Shown in pieces: positions 13,864 through 21,323 of a stretch of 64,000 bases of DNA. The stretch comes from QHXW01 sp035297145. Its GTDB lineage: Bacteria; Acidobacteriota; Terriglobia; Bryobacterales; Bryobacteraceae. The notes beneath the pieces were generated by a model. It made no database searches and had not been told where the DNA came from. It saw nothing but the letters and a program-made list of their open reading frames with translations. Within the stretch, counting starts at the first letter, position 1, and the number at the start of each line of letters is the position of its first letter. The stretch spans positions 24,991 through 88,990 of the forward strand of contig DATGZN010000030.1 of NCBI GenBank assembly GCA_035297145.1, given 5' to 3'. The position numbers were made by a program, and so were the translations under genes.

Positions 13864-15462
13864 CTAGTTCCGGATACGTCGTTGATGGGTGGAGGGGATT
13901 TTCATGTCTTCGCGGTACTTCGCCACCGTCCGGCGCGTTACCTGAATGCCCGAGGCTTGCAGCATCGCGGTGATCTGCTCGTCAGTGAGCGGATGGGCGC
14001 TATCCTCCTCTTCGATCATTTTCTTGACGCGGCGCTTCAGGAGCAGCAGCGGTGTACCGCTTCCCAAAGGCCCCTGGACGGCTTCGGAAAAGAAGTAACG
14101 CAGCTCGAACACTCCTTGCGGCGTGTGCACGTACTTGCCGGCAACGGCGCGGCTGACGGTGGAAGGATGCACGCCCACCTCCTCCGCCACTTCCTTGATC
14201 ATCATCGGCTTGAGAGAATCCAGGCCCTGCGCCAGAAACTCCATCTGCCGCCGTACAATGCTCTCGCAGACTTTCAGGATGGTCTGTTTCCGCTGTTCGA
14301 TGTTCTTCATCAGCTGAATCGCCGATGTGTACCGCTCGCGCACGTAATCGCGTACGTCCTTGGTGGCGCCCTGGTCGCGGTCCAGCATCTTCCGGTATTG
14401 CGAATTCAGGCGAAGCTGCGGGATCTCCTCGTCGTTCATCTGGATGATCCAGTTGTCGCCGTCCTTGGTGATGTAAACGTCTGGTTCGACCAGACGGGCG
14501 CCCGCCCCGGAGTACCGCAGGCCCGGACGCGGATTGAGGCGTTTGATCACCCGCACCGCGATCTCAATATGCTCCGGCGGCCGTGCCAAAACCTTTGCCA
14601 ACTCGCGCAACTGGCGGGTCTCAACCAGCCGGAGATGGTTAGCCACGATCTGCCACGCCACGCCGCCCTTGGCATTCCGGCTCTCCAATTGCAACAGAAG
14701 GCACTCGCGCAGATCGCGTGCGCCCACACCGGCTGGATCGAGCGATTGCACTGCTTTCAGCGCCGCTTCGATTTGCTCTTGCGTGTGCTCGCCCATGGCC
14801 GCGATTTCTTCGAGAGGCGCCGTTAAGTATCCGTCTTCATCCAAATTTCCGATCACGGTCTCCGCGGCATCCCGAGTTTCCTCGGACAGGACGCTGACGC
14901 TCAATTGCGAGCGCAAGTGATCGCCTAGCGTCAGAGGGGCGGAGAGGAAAGTTTCGAAAGAGGGTTTCTCAACGGATTCGGCCGCGGGACTTTTGTAGCC
15001 CGGATCCAGGTAGTCGTCGAAGAACGAGCCGAAGTCGATTTCGTCGAACGGATCCGTCGCCGCCGGAGCTTCCGGGGTTTCCGTGGCTTGCGGCAGTGCG
15101 GCATCCAGCAGAGTGACGCCATCCGCCGTCTCCTGCGGAAGGCTCGGCTCAAGCGCAATCTCAGCCGCGGCAATCTCCGCTATGCCGTCGGCAGTGCCAT
15201 TTGTGCTCTCCAGGATCTGTTGATCGGCAGGCTCGATGCGTTCGGGAGCCTCCAGCAAGGGCTGCAACTCTTCTGGCGTGATCTCTTCCGCGCTATCTTC
15301 TGTGGCTTCTTCCAGGACGGGGTTGTTCACGATCTCCTGGTTGATCATCTCCTTCAATTCCAAACGGTTCAGCTGCAACACTGTCACCATCTGGACAAGG
15401 CCGGGCGTGAGGATCTGCTTCTGCGCGACCTTCAGTTGTAGTCTGGGCGAAAGCAAACTCAT
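13864..15462 (-). CDS. rpoN: RNA polymerase sigma-54 factor
   Basis: A 532-residue sigma-54. Region I (residues 1-52) is Gln/Leu-rich, MSLLSPRLQLKVAQKQ with LVQMVTVLQLNRLEL, as needed for activator response. An acidic region II runs to about 155. The core-binding region follows. HPSTVSRAVAGKYVHTPQG is the helix-turn-helix, and TRRTVAKYRE (about 509-518) is the RpoN box that reads the -24 element. The protein therefore looks complete. It heads the rpoN-hpf-rapZ set on the minus strand. No clear GG-N10-GC promoter was found in the intergenic stretches of this window, although I could check these only by eye. Confidence 0.97.
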   Translation of the reverse strand: MSLLSPRLQLKVAQKQILTPGLVQMVTVLQLNRLELKEMINQEIVNNPVLEEATEDSAEEITPEELQPLLEAPERIEPADQQILESTNGTADGIAEIAAAEIALEPSLPQETADGVTLLDAALPQATETPEAPAATDPFDEIDFGSFFDDYLDPGYKSPAAESVEKPSFETFLSAPLTLGDHLRSQLSVSVLSEETRDAAETVIGNLDEDGYLTAPLEEIAAMGEHTQEQIEAALKAVQSLDPAGVGARDLRECLLLQLESRNAKGGVAWQIVANHLRLVETRQLRELAKVLARPPEHIEIAVRVIKRLNPRPGLRYSGAGARLVEPDVYITKDGDNWIIQMNDEEIPQLRLNSQYRKMLDRDQGATKDVRDYVRERYTSAIQLMKNIEQRKQTILKVCESIVRRQMEFLAQGLDSLKPMMIKEVAEEVGVHPSTVSRAVAGKYVHTPQGVFELRYFFSEAVQGPLGSGTPLLLLKRRVKKMIEEEDSAHPLTDEQITAMLQASGIQVTRRTVAKYREDMKIPSTHQRRIRN

Positions 15463-15512
15463 TTCCGCCTCTTATGATAACAAAAGCACCAGCAAGTCCA
15501 TTCGGCCCGCTG

Positions 15513-15568
15513 CGTGCTAAGGGCTACGCGCCAAGGGATACGTGCTAAGAGATACGTGCTAACAGATA
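15513..15568. repeat. Tandem array of four 14-bp repeats
   Basis: Four consecutive units start at 15513, 15527, 15541 and 15555 with consensus CGTGCTAAGRGATA. Units 3 and 4 differ at one position; units 1 and 2 have two or three changes. The array lies just upstream of rpoN on its promoter side, between it and the TPR gene. It could bind a regulator in register (14 bp is near 1.3 turns) or simply be a slippage-prone repeat. Confidence 0.8.
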
Positions 15569-15580
15569 CGGAAAACGCGT

Positions 15581-15895
15581 TCAACCCAGCAGATCAAGAA
15601 CTGCTTCCAGTTCGCTGCGTGTGTGCTGATCGCCGATCTCCATGCAGACGGCGATGCCGCGGCGGTAAAATTCACGCGCTTGATCGGGCTTGCCGATTTT
15701 TTCCAGCGCCTGTCCGCCGTGATAATAGGCAGCCACGTACTTGGGATTGATCTCGATTAACTTGGCGTACTCCTCCATGGCTTGCGCGTGGTCTCCGGCA
15801 CTCGCGTACGCCATCGCCAGGCCATAGCGAGCGAAGCTGTCGCTTGCATTCTGCGCGACGAGATTCTTCAAAATGTCCAACCGATTCTCCGCCAT
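15581..15895 (-). CDS. Small TPR-repeat protein
   Basis: A 104-residue, all-helical protein starting MAENRLDILKNLVAQ. Two tetratricopeptide repeats cover about residues 20-87 (SFARYGLAMAYASAGDHAQA and VAAYYHGGQALEKIGKPDQA), followed by a capping helix. There is no signal peptide, so it is a cytosolic protein-protein adaptor with unknown partner. I placed the start at 15895; an upstream ATG at 15928 would add 11 residues that overlap the neighbouring gene's start. It is divergent from the gene at 15916 with only 20 bases between starts, so their promoters must overlap each other's coding sequence. Confidence 0.82.
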   Translation of the reverse strand: MAENRLDILKNLVAQNASDSFARYGLAMAYASAGDHAQAMEEYAKLIEINPKYVAAYYHGGQALEKIGKPDQAREFYRRGIAVCMEIGDQHTRSELEAVLDLLG

Positions 15896-15915
15896 CCCTG
15901 TGCTACTATACCTCG

Positions 15916-16323
15916 GTGGCGTGCCCATTTTTCGAGCCTCTCGAACGACTGCGGGAAGCTACAACCCGCGTGCCGCTGGGTGATCTCTGGCGCGGCGTTT
16001 GCAGAGTGGAGGGTGCGCCGTATACTCCCGACGATTCCGCAGTCAGCGAACTTTGCAACATGGGTTACGCGCGCGGAAGATGCCCGCGGTATCCGCAGGC
16101 AGATGATGGTGACGCCGTCCGCTTCCTGATTGCGCGCGACCGGGATGAGTTGATCCGAATCCAATACGTCGTGGAACGCGATCATCATCCCTATGCGCAT
16201 GGTGCGCTCGAATATAGCCGGCCGCTCGGCGCCTTTCCCGGCTCTAGCGCGGACGCGTTGCTCACGCGCCAGGCGCTGGCATATGTGACAAGCTATCTCC
16301 GCCGCCGCCCGGTCGCGGCTTGA
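15916..16323 (+). CDS. Conserved-looking hypothetical protein with four cysteines
   Basis: A 135-residue protein, probably starting at the GTG at 15916 (MACPFFEPLERL). An upstream ATG would run back through the divergent gene. Cys lie at 3, 29, 47 and 56, the last two in LCNMGYARGRCPRYP. A His pair lies at 90-91 and another His at 95. This pattern suggests a metal or Fe-S site, but I recognise no family. It overlaps the thioesterase start by 4 bases, so translation is probably coupled, and the CADD gene follows on the same strand. The three may form one transcript. Confidence 0.68.
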   Translation: MACPFFEPLERLREATTRVPLGDLWRGVCRVEGAPYTPDDSAVSELCNMGYARGRCPRYPQADDGDAVRFLIARDRDELIRIQYVVERDHHPYAHGALEYSRPLGAFPGSSADALLTRQALAYVTSYLRRRPVAA

Positions 16324-16814
16324 CGGATTCGGTCACCATGCAAGGCAAACGCGTTCAGGAATCGCAGTCGGAATACTCAGAACTCGCGCTGCCGAATGAC
16401 GCCAACGTGCTGGGGCACGTGTTGGGCGGCAAAGTCATGCACCTGGTTGACCTGGCCGGCGCCCTGGCTGCGCTGCGTCATGCCCGATGTCCAGTGGTGA
16501 CGGCATCGGTTGACCATATGAGTTTTCTGCATCCGGTGCACATCGGAGAGCTGATCATGCTGCGATCTTCGGTGAACCGCGTATTCCACACTTCCATGGA
16601 GGTGGGCGTCAAGGTCTGGGTGGAGAATCTGCGAACGGGAGACCGGAGGCACACGTCGTCGGCCTATTTGACATTTGTCGCCGTCAACGCTGAGGGGACG
16701 TGTGTGCCAATCGTACCCGTAATTCCTGAAACCGCGGAAGAGAAGAGACGATTCGAAGAAGCATTGCAGAGGCGCGAGTATCGGCTGGATCTGCGACGCA
16801 GGCCAAAGCACTAA
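16320..16814 (+). CDS. Acyl-CoA thioesterase, hotdog fold (YciA/BFIT type)
   Basis: A 164-residue single hotdog domain. DANVLGHVLGGKVMHLVDLAGALAALRHA holds the family's central helix and its Asp. TASVDHMSFLHPVHIGELI is the conserved strand region that follows, and SSAYLTFVAV is the last core strand. These enzymes hydrolyse acyl-CoA thioesters in the cytosol; chain length cannot be read. The TTG at 16320 overlaps the upstream gene's stop; the ATG at 16338 (MQGKRVQ) is an alternative. The basic C-terminal tail (RRPKH) is typical of the YciA group. Confidence 0.9.
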   Translation: MTDSVTMQGKRVQESQSEYSELALPNDANVLGHVLGGKVMHLVDLAGALAALRHARCPVVTASVDHMSFLHPVHIGELIMLRSSVNRVFHTSMEVGVKVWVENLRTGDRRHTSSAYLTFVAVNAEGTCVPIVPVIPETAEEKRRFEEALQRREYRLDLRRRPKH

Positions 16815-16844
16815 GCGGGAGTTCCCTTACCGAAAGGACACGTC

Positions 16845-17525
16845 ATGAACGCACCGAATTCATTTATCAACGCAATTGACGATCAAGTAAATGCCCGTCG
16901 AATTTTGCTGCATCCGTTTTATCAGCGCTGGACCGCGGGACTTTTGAGCCGCGAGGCGCTGGCTGACTACGCAACGCAGTACTACCATCACGTAGCGGCG
17001 TTTCCGACATATCTGTCCGCGGTACACGCGAATACCGGCGACGGAGAAACAAGGCGCGAAATCCTGGCGAACCTGGTGGATGAAGAGGCAGGGAATCCGA
17101 ACCATCCCGAGCTTTGGCTGCGTTTCGCGGAAGGTGTGGGCGTTGATCGCGAAGACGCACGACGGGCTGAGCTGTGGGGCGAGACGCGGAACCTCATAAC
17201 GACCTTCCGGTCGATATGCCGGAACGGAAGCACTGCCGAAGGGCTGGCGGCACTGTATGCGTACGAGAGCCAGATTCCGGCAGTGGCGGAATCGAAAATC
17301 GAAGGACTAAAAAAGCATTACGGTATCGACAGCGCGCGAACCCTGGCATACTTCGATGTGCACATCCAGGCTGACAAGGAACACGCCGCCGTGGAGCAAA
17401 AGCTGCTGGCGCGGTACGTCGATGAGAGCAACGCTGAGGCGGTTGAGAAGTCCGTGGCACAGGTACTCGATGCCCTGTGGGAAATGTTGTCGGGCGTGGA
17501 GCGGCGGCATCCTCTAGCGGCTTGA
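16845..17525 (+). CDS. CADD-family self-sacrificing p-aminobenzoate synthase
   Basis: A 226-residue helical oxygenase of the PqqC/TenA-like fold. Dimetal ligands known from Chlamydia CADD have counterparts here: Glu81, His87, Glu141, His173, Asp177 and His180. Tyr26 and Lys151 match the tyrosine that supplies the pABA ring and the lysine proposed as its amino donor. In characterised CADD the protein itself is consumed to make pABA for folate, bypassing PabABC. The family is carried by several bacteria annotated as having a putative folate CADD protein. AAAGGA lies 7 bases ahead of the ATG. The last 12 bases overlap panC end-to-end on the opposite strand. Metal identity (Fe/Fe or Mn/Fe) cannot be read. 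Confidence 0.87.
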   Translation: MNAPNSFINAIDDQVNARRILLHPFYQRWTAGLLSREALADYATQYYHHVAAFPTYLSAVHANTGDGETRREILANLVDEEAGNPNHPELWLRFAEGVGVDREDARRAELWGETRNLITTFRSICRNGSTAEGLAALYAYESQIPAVAESKIEGLKKHYGIDSARTLAYFDVHIQADKEHAAVEQKLLARYVDESNAEAVEKSVAQVLDALWEMLSGVERRHPLAA

Positions 17526-18380
17526 TCCGCCCGGAATACACAACAAGTTGTCGATGAGGCGCGTCTTGCCGATCCAGATAGCGCCCGCAATACGCACGGG
17601 TTGCGTGATCTGGCCCACGGGCTGCATTTCGTCGGCGGCCACGATTTCGAGGTATTCGACTCGGACCTCAGGATGTTTTTCGAAAACCCGGGCCGCTTCG
17701 CGCTTGATGGCGTCCGCACCGGTGGCGCCCAAGGTGATGAGCGACTGTGCCGACCTCAGCGCTTGGATCAGCACCGGGGCGATTTGCCGCTCTTCGACGC
17801 TGAGGTGCTGGTTGCGTGAACTGAGCGCCAACCCGTCGGCCTCGCGGACGGTCGGCACCTCCACGATGGTGACTGCCACATTCAGATCGGAAACCATGCG
17901 CCGGATTACGGCGAGCTGCTGGGCGTCCTTCTCGCCGAAATAGGCGCGGTCGGGCCTCGCGATGTTGAGCAGCTTGAGCACAACCGTCGCCACACCGCGA
18001 AAATGTCCGGGACGGAACTGGCCGCAAAGGTAATCGGTCACGCGATCCACCTCGACGAACGCGCGCTGCGGCCGCGGGTACATTTCTTCAGCGGACGGCG
18101 CAAAAACAACATCCACGCCGCGTGCAGCGCAGAACTCCATGTCCGTCGCCAATGTGCGCGGATAGCGGTCATAGTCATCTCCGCCATCGAATTGAATCGG
18201 ATTGACGAAAATGCTCGCGACCACACAGGCGCATTCCGAGCGAGCGGTGTCGATCAGCCGGGCATGCCCGGCGTGGAGGGCGCCCATCGTGGGTACAAAT
18301 CCGATGAGCTGTCGTGTTAACCGGACAGAGTCAAGGATACGTTGCAGATCTCCAATGGAGTGAACGAGCTGAACGCTCAC
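17514..18380 (-). CDS. panC: Pantothenate synthetase
   Basis: A 288-residue PanC, which joins pantoate and beta-alanine through a pantoyl-adenylate. The nucleotidyltransferase HIGH box is PTMGALHAGH (residues 30-39). FVNPIQF and GEKDAQQLAVIRRM are the pantoate and ATP loops. LALSSRNQHLS is the KMSKS-like region. Length fits the family. Its ATG overlaps the panB stop by 4 bases, so the two are translationally coupled. The 3' end overlaps the CADD gene by 12 bases on the other strand. Confidence 0.97.
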   Translation of the reverse strand: MSVQLVHSIGDLQRILDSVRLTRQLIGFVPTMGALHAGHARLIDTARSECACVVASIFVNPIQFDGGDDYDRYPRTLATDMEFCAARGVDVVFAPSAEEMYPRPQRAFVEVDRVTDYLCGQFRPGHFRGVATVVLKLLNIARPDRAYFGEKDAQQLAVIRRMVSDLNVAVTIVEVPTVREADGLALSSRNQHLSVEERQIAPVLIQALRSAQSLITLGATGADAIKREAARVFEKHPEVRVEYLEIVAADEMQPVGQITQPVRIAGAIWIGKTRLIDNLLCIPGGSSR

Positions 18381-19201
18381 TTCCCTGAGCCGGTCGCCTG
18401 ACGGTCGAGTTGAGGAAACCGGCCGCAGCGGACATCCTGGGCGTACGCTTTGGCGGCCTCGACCATCTGCTCCGCGAGGTTGGCGTACTGTTTTACGAAT
18501 GGCGGCACGGATTCGTCGTTCAAGCCGAAGGCATCGTAGCTAACAAGAACCTGGCCGTCGCAGTAGGGACCGGCGCCAATGCCAATGGTGGGAATCGTCA
18601 GCTCTCGGGTAACGGTTCTGGCGACCTCGGCAGGGATCGATTCCAACACGATTGAAAATGCGCCGGCTTCTTCCAACGCGTTAGCGTCTTCAACGAGTTG
18701 AGCGGCTTCTGGTTCGCTTTTGGCCTGCATCCGATAGCCACTTAACTGATGGACATGCTGGGGTAGCAACCCCAGGTGCCCCATCACAGGAATTCCCGCC
18801 TCGACCAGCCGAGCCACCACTTCCAGCATTGGGCGCCCGCCCTCGAGTTTCACGGCAGCGGCCCCGCCTTCTTGGAGTAATCTACCCGCATTGCGCACGG
18901 CTTCGCTGGTGGTCAACTGATAGGTAAGAAAAGGCATATCGGCGACGACCAGCGCGTGCCGGGCGCCCCGCGTAACGGCTTGCGTATGGTGCAGAACGGC
19001 ATCCAGTGTCACCGGCAGCGTGGAATCATGGCCTTCGATGATCATGCCAAGCGAATCGCCTACCAGGAGGACATCAATGCCGGCGCGATCCAGCAGGCGC
19101 GCCATAGTGGCGTCGTAGACAGTGAGCATGGCGATTTTTTCGCCGCGCTCTTTCTTTTCTTGCAGATCGCGAATGCGCACACGCCTGGCGGGCTCGGCCA
19201 T
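18377..19201 (-). CDS. panB: 3-methyl-2-oxobutanoate hydroxymethyltransferase
   Basis: A 274-residue PanB, which makes ketopantoate from alpha-ketoisovalerate and methylene-tetrahydrofolate. Metal-site motifs are VGDSLGMIIEGHDSTLPVTL near residue 45 and VVADMPFLTY near 85. The catalytic Glu lies in IVLESIPAEVA, and PTIGIGAGPYCDGQVLV is the family signature. It sits 35 bases downstream of the Sm-like gene and overlaps panC by 4 bases, giving a three-gene operon. Its folate cofactor links it loosely to the CADD gene that faces panC. Confidence 0.97.
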   Translation of the reverse strand: MAEPARRVRIRDLQEKKERGEKIAMLTVYDATMARLLDRAGIDVLLVGDSLGMIIEGHDSTLPVTLDAVLHHTQAVTRGARHALVVADMPFLTYQLTTSEAVRNAGRLLQEGGAAAVKLEGGRPMLEVVARLVEAGIPVMGHLGLLPQHVHQLSGYRMQAKSEPEAAQLVEDANALEEAGAFSIVLESIPAEVARTVTRELTIPTIGIGAGPYCDGQVLVSYDAFGLNDESVPPFVKQYANLAEQMVEAAKAYAQDVRCGRFPQLDRQATGSGK

Positions 19202-19236
19202 TCCGCTTCTATGTTCTCACAGAGCAGAAAACGGTA

Positions 19237-19644
19237 CTACTGGGGCTCCTCTTTGTACATGTACTTTATATTGGGCTTATAGAGAAGTAGATTGGGCTCG
19301 CCGTCGCGGTTCACCTTCAAGCACGATTTGTCGTACCACTCAATGACTCCACGGAGCGTTTCACCGTCGCGCAACACGAAGACCATGGGAGTTTTGGCCT
19401 GCATCTGCTTGACGTAATAAAAATTTTCAGCGTTGGTCTGATCCGGGGGAACAGGCTTCTTCTGCGGGGCGCGCCGCGGCGGGCTCAGCTGCTCTTTGAT
19501 CTCGTTAAAGGACGGACGGATGAGTTTTCGATTCGCGGACTCCACAGCTTTACCTTCCTTGATTTCAAAATACTCGGTATCGTTGAGCTCAATCCGGGAG
19601 CCTTTGGTGGATCGAGGTGTACGACTTGAAATTATGAATATCAC
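19237..19644 (-). CDS. Hfq/Sm-like RNA-binding protein with N-terminal extension
   Basis: The C-terminal 55 residues have an Sm-like pattern: KTPMVFVLRDGETLRGVIEWYD (Sm1, with Gly and Asp at the Hfq positions) and LLLYKPNIKYMYKEE (Sm2). Canonical Hfq has YKHAI; here the His is Pro. An 80-residue charged, Pro-rich extension precedes the fold. The start is uncertain: the conserved-looking part begins near IELNDTEYFEIKEGK, and the GTG at 19644 is the nearest usable codon, without a ribosome binding site. The frame continues to 19872, but that part overlaps the divergent GAF gene. It is upstream of panB by 35 bases. It probably acts as an Hfq-type chaperone for RNA; ring formation and targets are unknown. 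Confidence 0.72.
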   Translation of the reverse strand: MIFIISSRTPRSTKGSRIELNDTEYFEIKEGKAVESANRKLIRPSFNEIKEQLSPPRRAPQKKPVPPDQTNAENFYYVKQMQAKTPMVFVLRDGETLRGVIEWYDKSCLKVNRDGEPNLLLYKPNIKYMYKEEPQ

Positions 19645-19794
19645 AACGGCGTGGCAGCCGCAACGCGGGGGTGTGTATGGAACAGGACGGTCTGAAGGGG
19701 TTGAATTACGGCTGGCCCGCGTGTCCGAATCCGCGCGATAGAAACTTTTAATTGGACCGCCTTCGGCTGGCCGCACTACGCTCGATGTTGGGTC

Positions 19795-20529
19795 ATGGCG
19801 TCGCAACTCGATCTTCTGCACCAGATCAGCAAGATTGTCAGCTCCGGTTCCACGCTGGACGAGATGCTGCAAGAGTTGGTGCGGCTAACCGTCGCGGTCA
19901 CAAGCTGTGATGCATGCCTGCTCTATCTCGCCGAGCCAGATGGCGATGAGGTGCTGCGTGCGTCCCAGCTGCCGCATATCGCCGAGATCGGACAGATTCG
20001 CATCAAAGCGGGCGAAGGGGTGACTGGATGGGTGGCGGAACACAAGTCCGTAGTGGCGCTGGACGCCAACGCCTATGCCGACAAGCGGTTCAAGAAGCTC
20101 CCTGGCCTGGTGGAAGACACCTATGAGGCATTTCTGTCCGTACCTCTCGTCAGCCGGGGTGAAGTGATCGGCGTGATCAACGTGCATCACAAACAACCGC
20201 GCCAGCACCCCAAGGAAGAAATCGCGCTGCTCACCTTCATGGGCGAGCAGATGGGCGGAGCGATCGCAAAGTCGCGCCTACACGCGGAGAATGCGCGATT
20301 GCAGGAAGAAACCCTGGAAATGAAGCGCCAGCTGGAGACGCGCAAGCTGGTGGAGCGGGCTAAGGGGATTCTGCAATCCAAGTACAAACTGACGGAGGAG
20401 GCAGCGTACTTGCGCCTGCGCAACGAGAGCCGGCGGCTACGGCGACCCATGCGTGACCTGGCAGAAGCAATCATTCTTGCGGAGGACGTCAGCGGTGGAT
20501 CGAAAATCGGCGGCGGAGAGCCGGTTTAG
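19795..20529 (+). CDS. GAF-ANTAR transcription antiterminator
   Basis: A 244-residue cytosolic regulator. A GAF sensor domain occupies about residues 15-165 (CDACLLYLAEPDG, GEGVTGWVAEHKS, FLSVPLVSRGEVIGVINVHHK). A coiled-coil linker (LHAENARLQEETLEMKRQLE) joins it to a C-terminal ANTAR domain (about 180-235) with RKLVERAKGILQSKYKLTEE and the closing MRDLAEAIILAE. ANTAR proteins bind paired hairpins in leader RNAs and prevent termination. The GAF ligand is unknown. It ends 4 bases into a convergent gene for a degenerate receiver, the domain type that often controls ANTAR proteins in one polypeptide. Confidence 0.93.
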   Translation: MASQLDLLHQISKIVSSGSTLDEMLQELVRLTVAVTSCDACLLYLAEPDGDEVLRASQLPHIAEIGQIRIKAGEGVTGWVAEHKSVVALDANAYADKRFKKLPGLVEDTYEAFLSVPLVSRGEVIGVINVHHKQPRQHPKEEIALLTFMGEQMGGAIAKSRLHAENARLQEETLEMKRQLETRKLVERAKGILQSKYKLTEEAAYLRLRNESRRLRRPMRDLAEAIILAEDVSGGSKIGGGEPV

Positions 20530-20930
20530 TGGGCTATGGCCATAGCCGCCCGTTGTCCGGCCAGCAAGGCAGATTGAACCAGCCAGGAAATATGCTGATG
20601 TTCGAACGGCGCAGCGCAATAGTCGGTCGCGCCGGCCTCGATGGCGTCCAGCCATTCCGACGTCTCCGGAATTCGACTCACCACCACCACCGGCACTTGC
20701 AGGCTGCTCTGCCCGATAGCGGCCAGGAGGCGCTGGTACTCGCTCCGGTCCGAGTTGCAAAACACGACATCGGCCCGGAGCTTCTCCGCGACGGAAATAC
20801 ATTCCAACGTGGAGACGGTCGCATGGAGCGTGCGTCCGGGCTGTGCAACTGCGTCACACAGTTGCGTGGCGAGCGTTGCGTCCAGTCCGTGCAAAATAAA
20901 GTTTTGGGTTGAATCACGATCTCTTAACAT
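20526..20930 (-). CDS. Degenerate receiver-like (pseudo-response-regulator) protein
   Basis: A 134-residue single domain that follows the CheY pattern: ADVVFCNSD at strand 3, VPVVVVSRIPE at strand 4 and AGATDYCAAPF at the end of strand 5. The phosphoacceptor Asp position reads Asn59, although Asp61 is near, and the conserved Lys is Ala107, so normal Asp phosphorylation is unlikely. There is no DNA-binding domain. The ATG at 20930 is preceded by GGAAGGA at a good distance; the frame's further ATG at 21005 is less likely. It overlaps the GAF-ANTAR gene tail-to-tail by 4 bases. It may act as a protein-binding switch. Confidence 0.72.
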   Translation of the reverse strand: MLRDRDSTQNFILHGLDATLATQLCDAVAQPGRTLHATVSTLECISVAEKLRADVVFCNSDRSEYQRLLAAIGQSSLQVPVVVVSRIPETSEWLDAIEAGATDYCAAPFEHQHISWLVQSALLAGQRAAMAIAH

Positions 20931-21323
20931 ACGGGTCCTTCCACTCGACTGGGAGAATGGTTGGATCTGCGCGGACCGGCTTCTCATAAGGGGAGGTGAC
21001 ACCACCTACTAGTTACAAGAATAGGATACTAGGAGTACTAGGTCCAATTGAACTTACGAATGGCCGCGATAAGCGGAACAGTTGGGTAATTATCTCGCCG
21101 TGTACCGCGATTCGGTGCGGGCGGCAGGGCGCGTTAACGTGCCCGGTTACAAATTTATTACCGGCGGTTGCACAACGAGCACCTTTGGAGTATCTTCGTC
21201 ATTAACTTTCTTGGTTGGCTGGAGAAAAACCCGATTTACGCAGCCAGCCGGAAACTGCAAGGGGCACGAACATCGGATTTCAGGGGCCCGTTCACGTACA
21301 CGGGATCAAAGGGAGGGTTGATC
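20931..21323. other. Intergenic region upstream of a TonB receptor, with TACTAG repeats and a weak promoter
   Basis: No convincing gene is visible in these 393 bases. Three TACTAG hexamers lie within 35 bases at 21007, 21027 and 21036; CTAG is usually rare in bacteria, so the clustering is notable. A weak promoter pairs TTGCAC (21168-21173) with TATCTT (21191-21196) at 17 bases, giving a leader of about 120 bases for the receptor gene. I saw no recognisable riboswitch. Confidence 0.3.
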
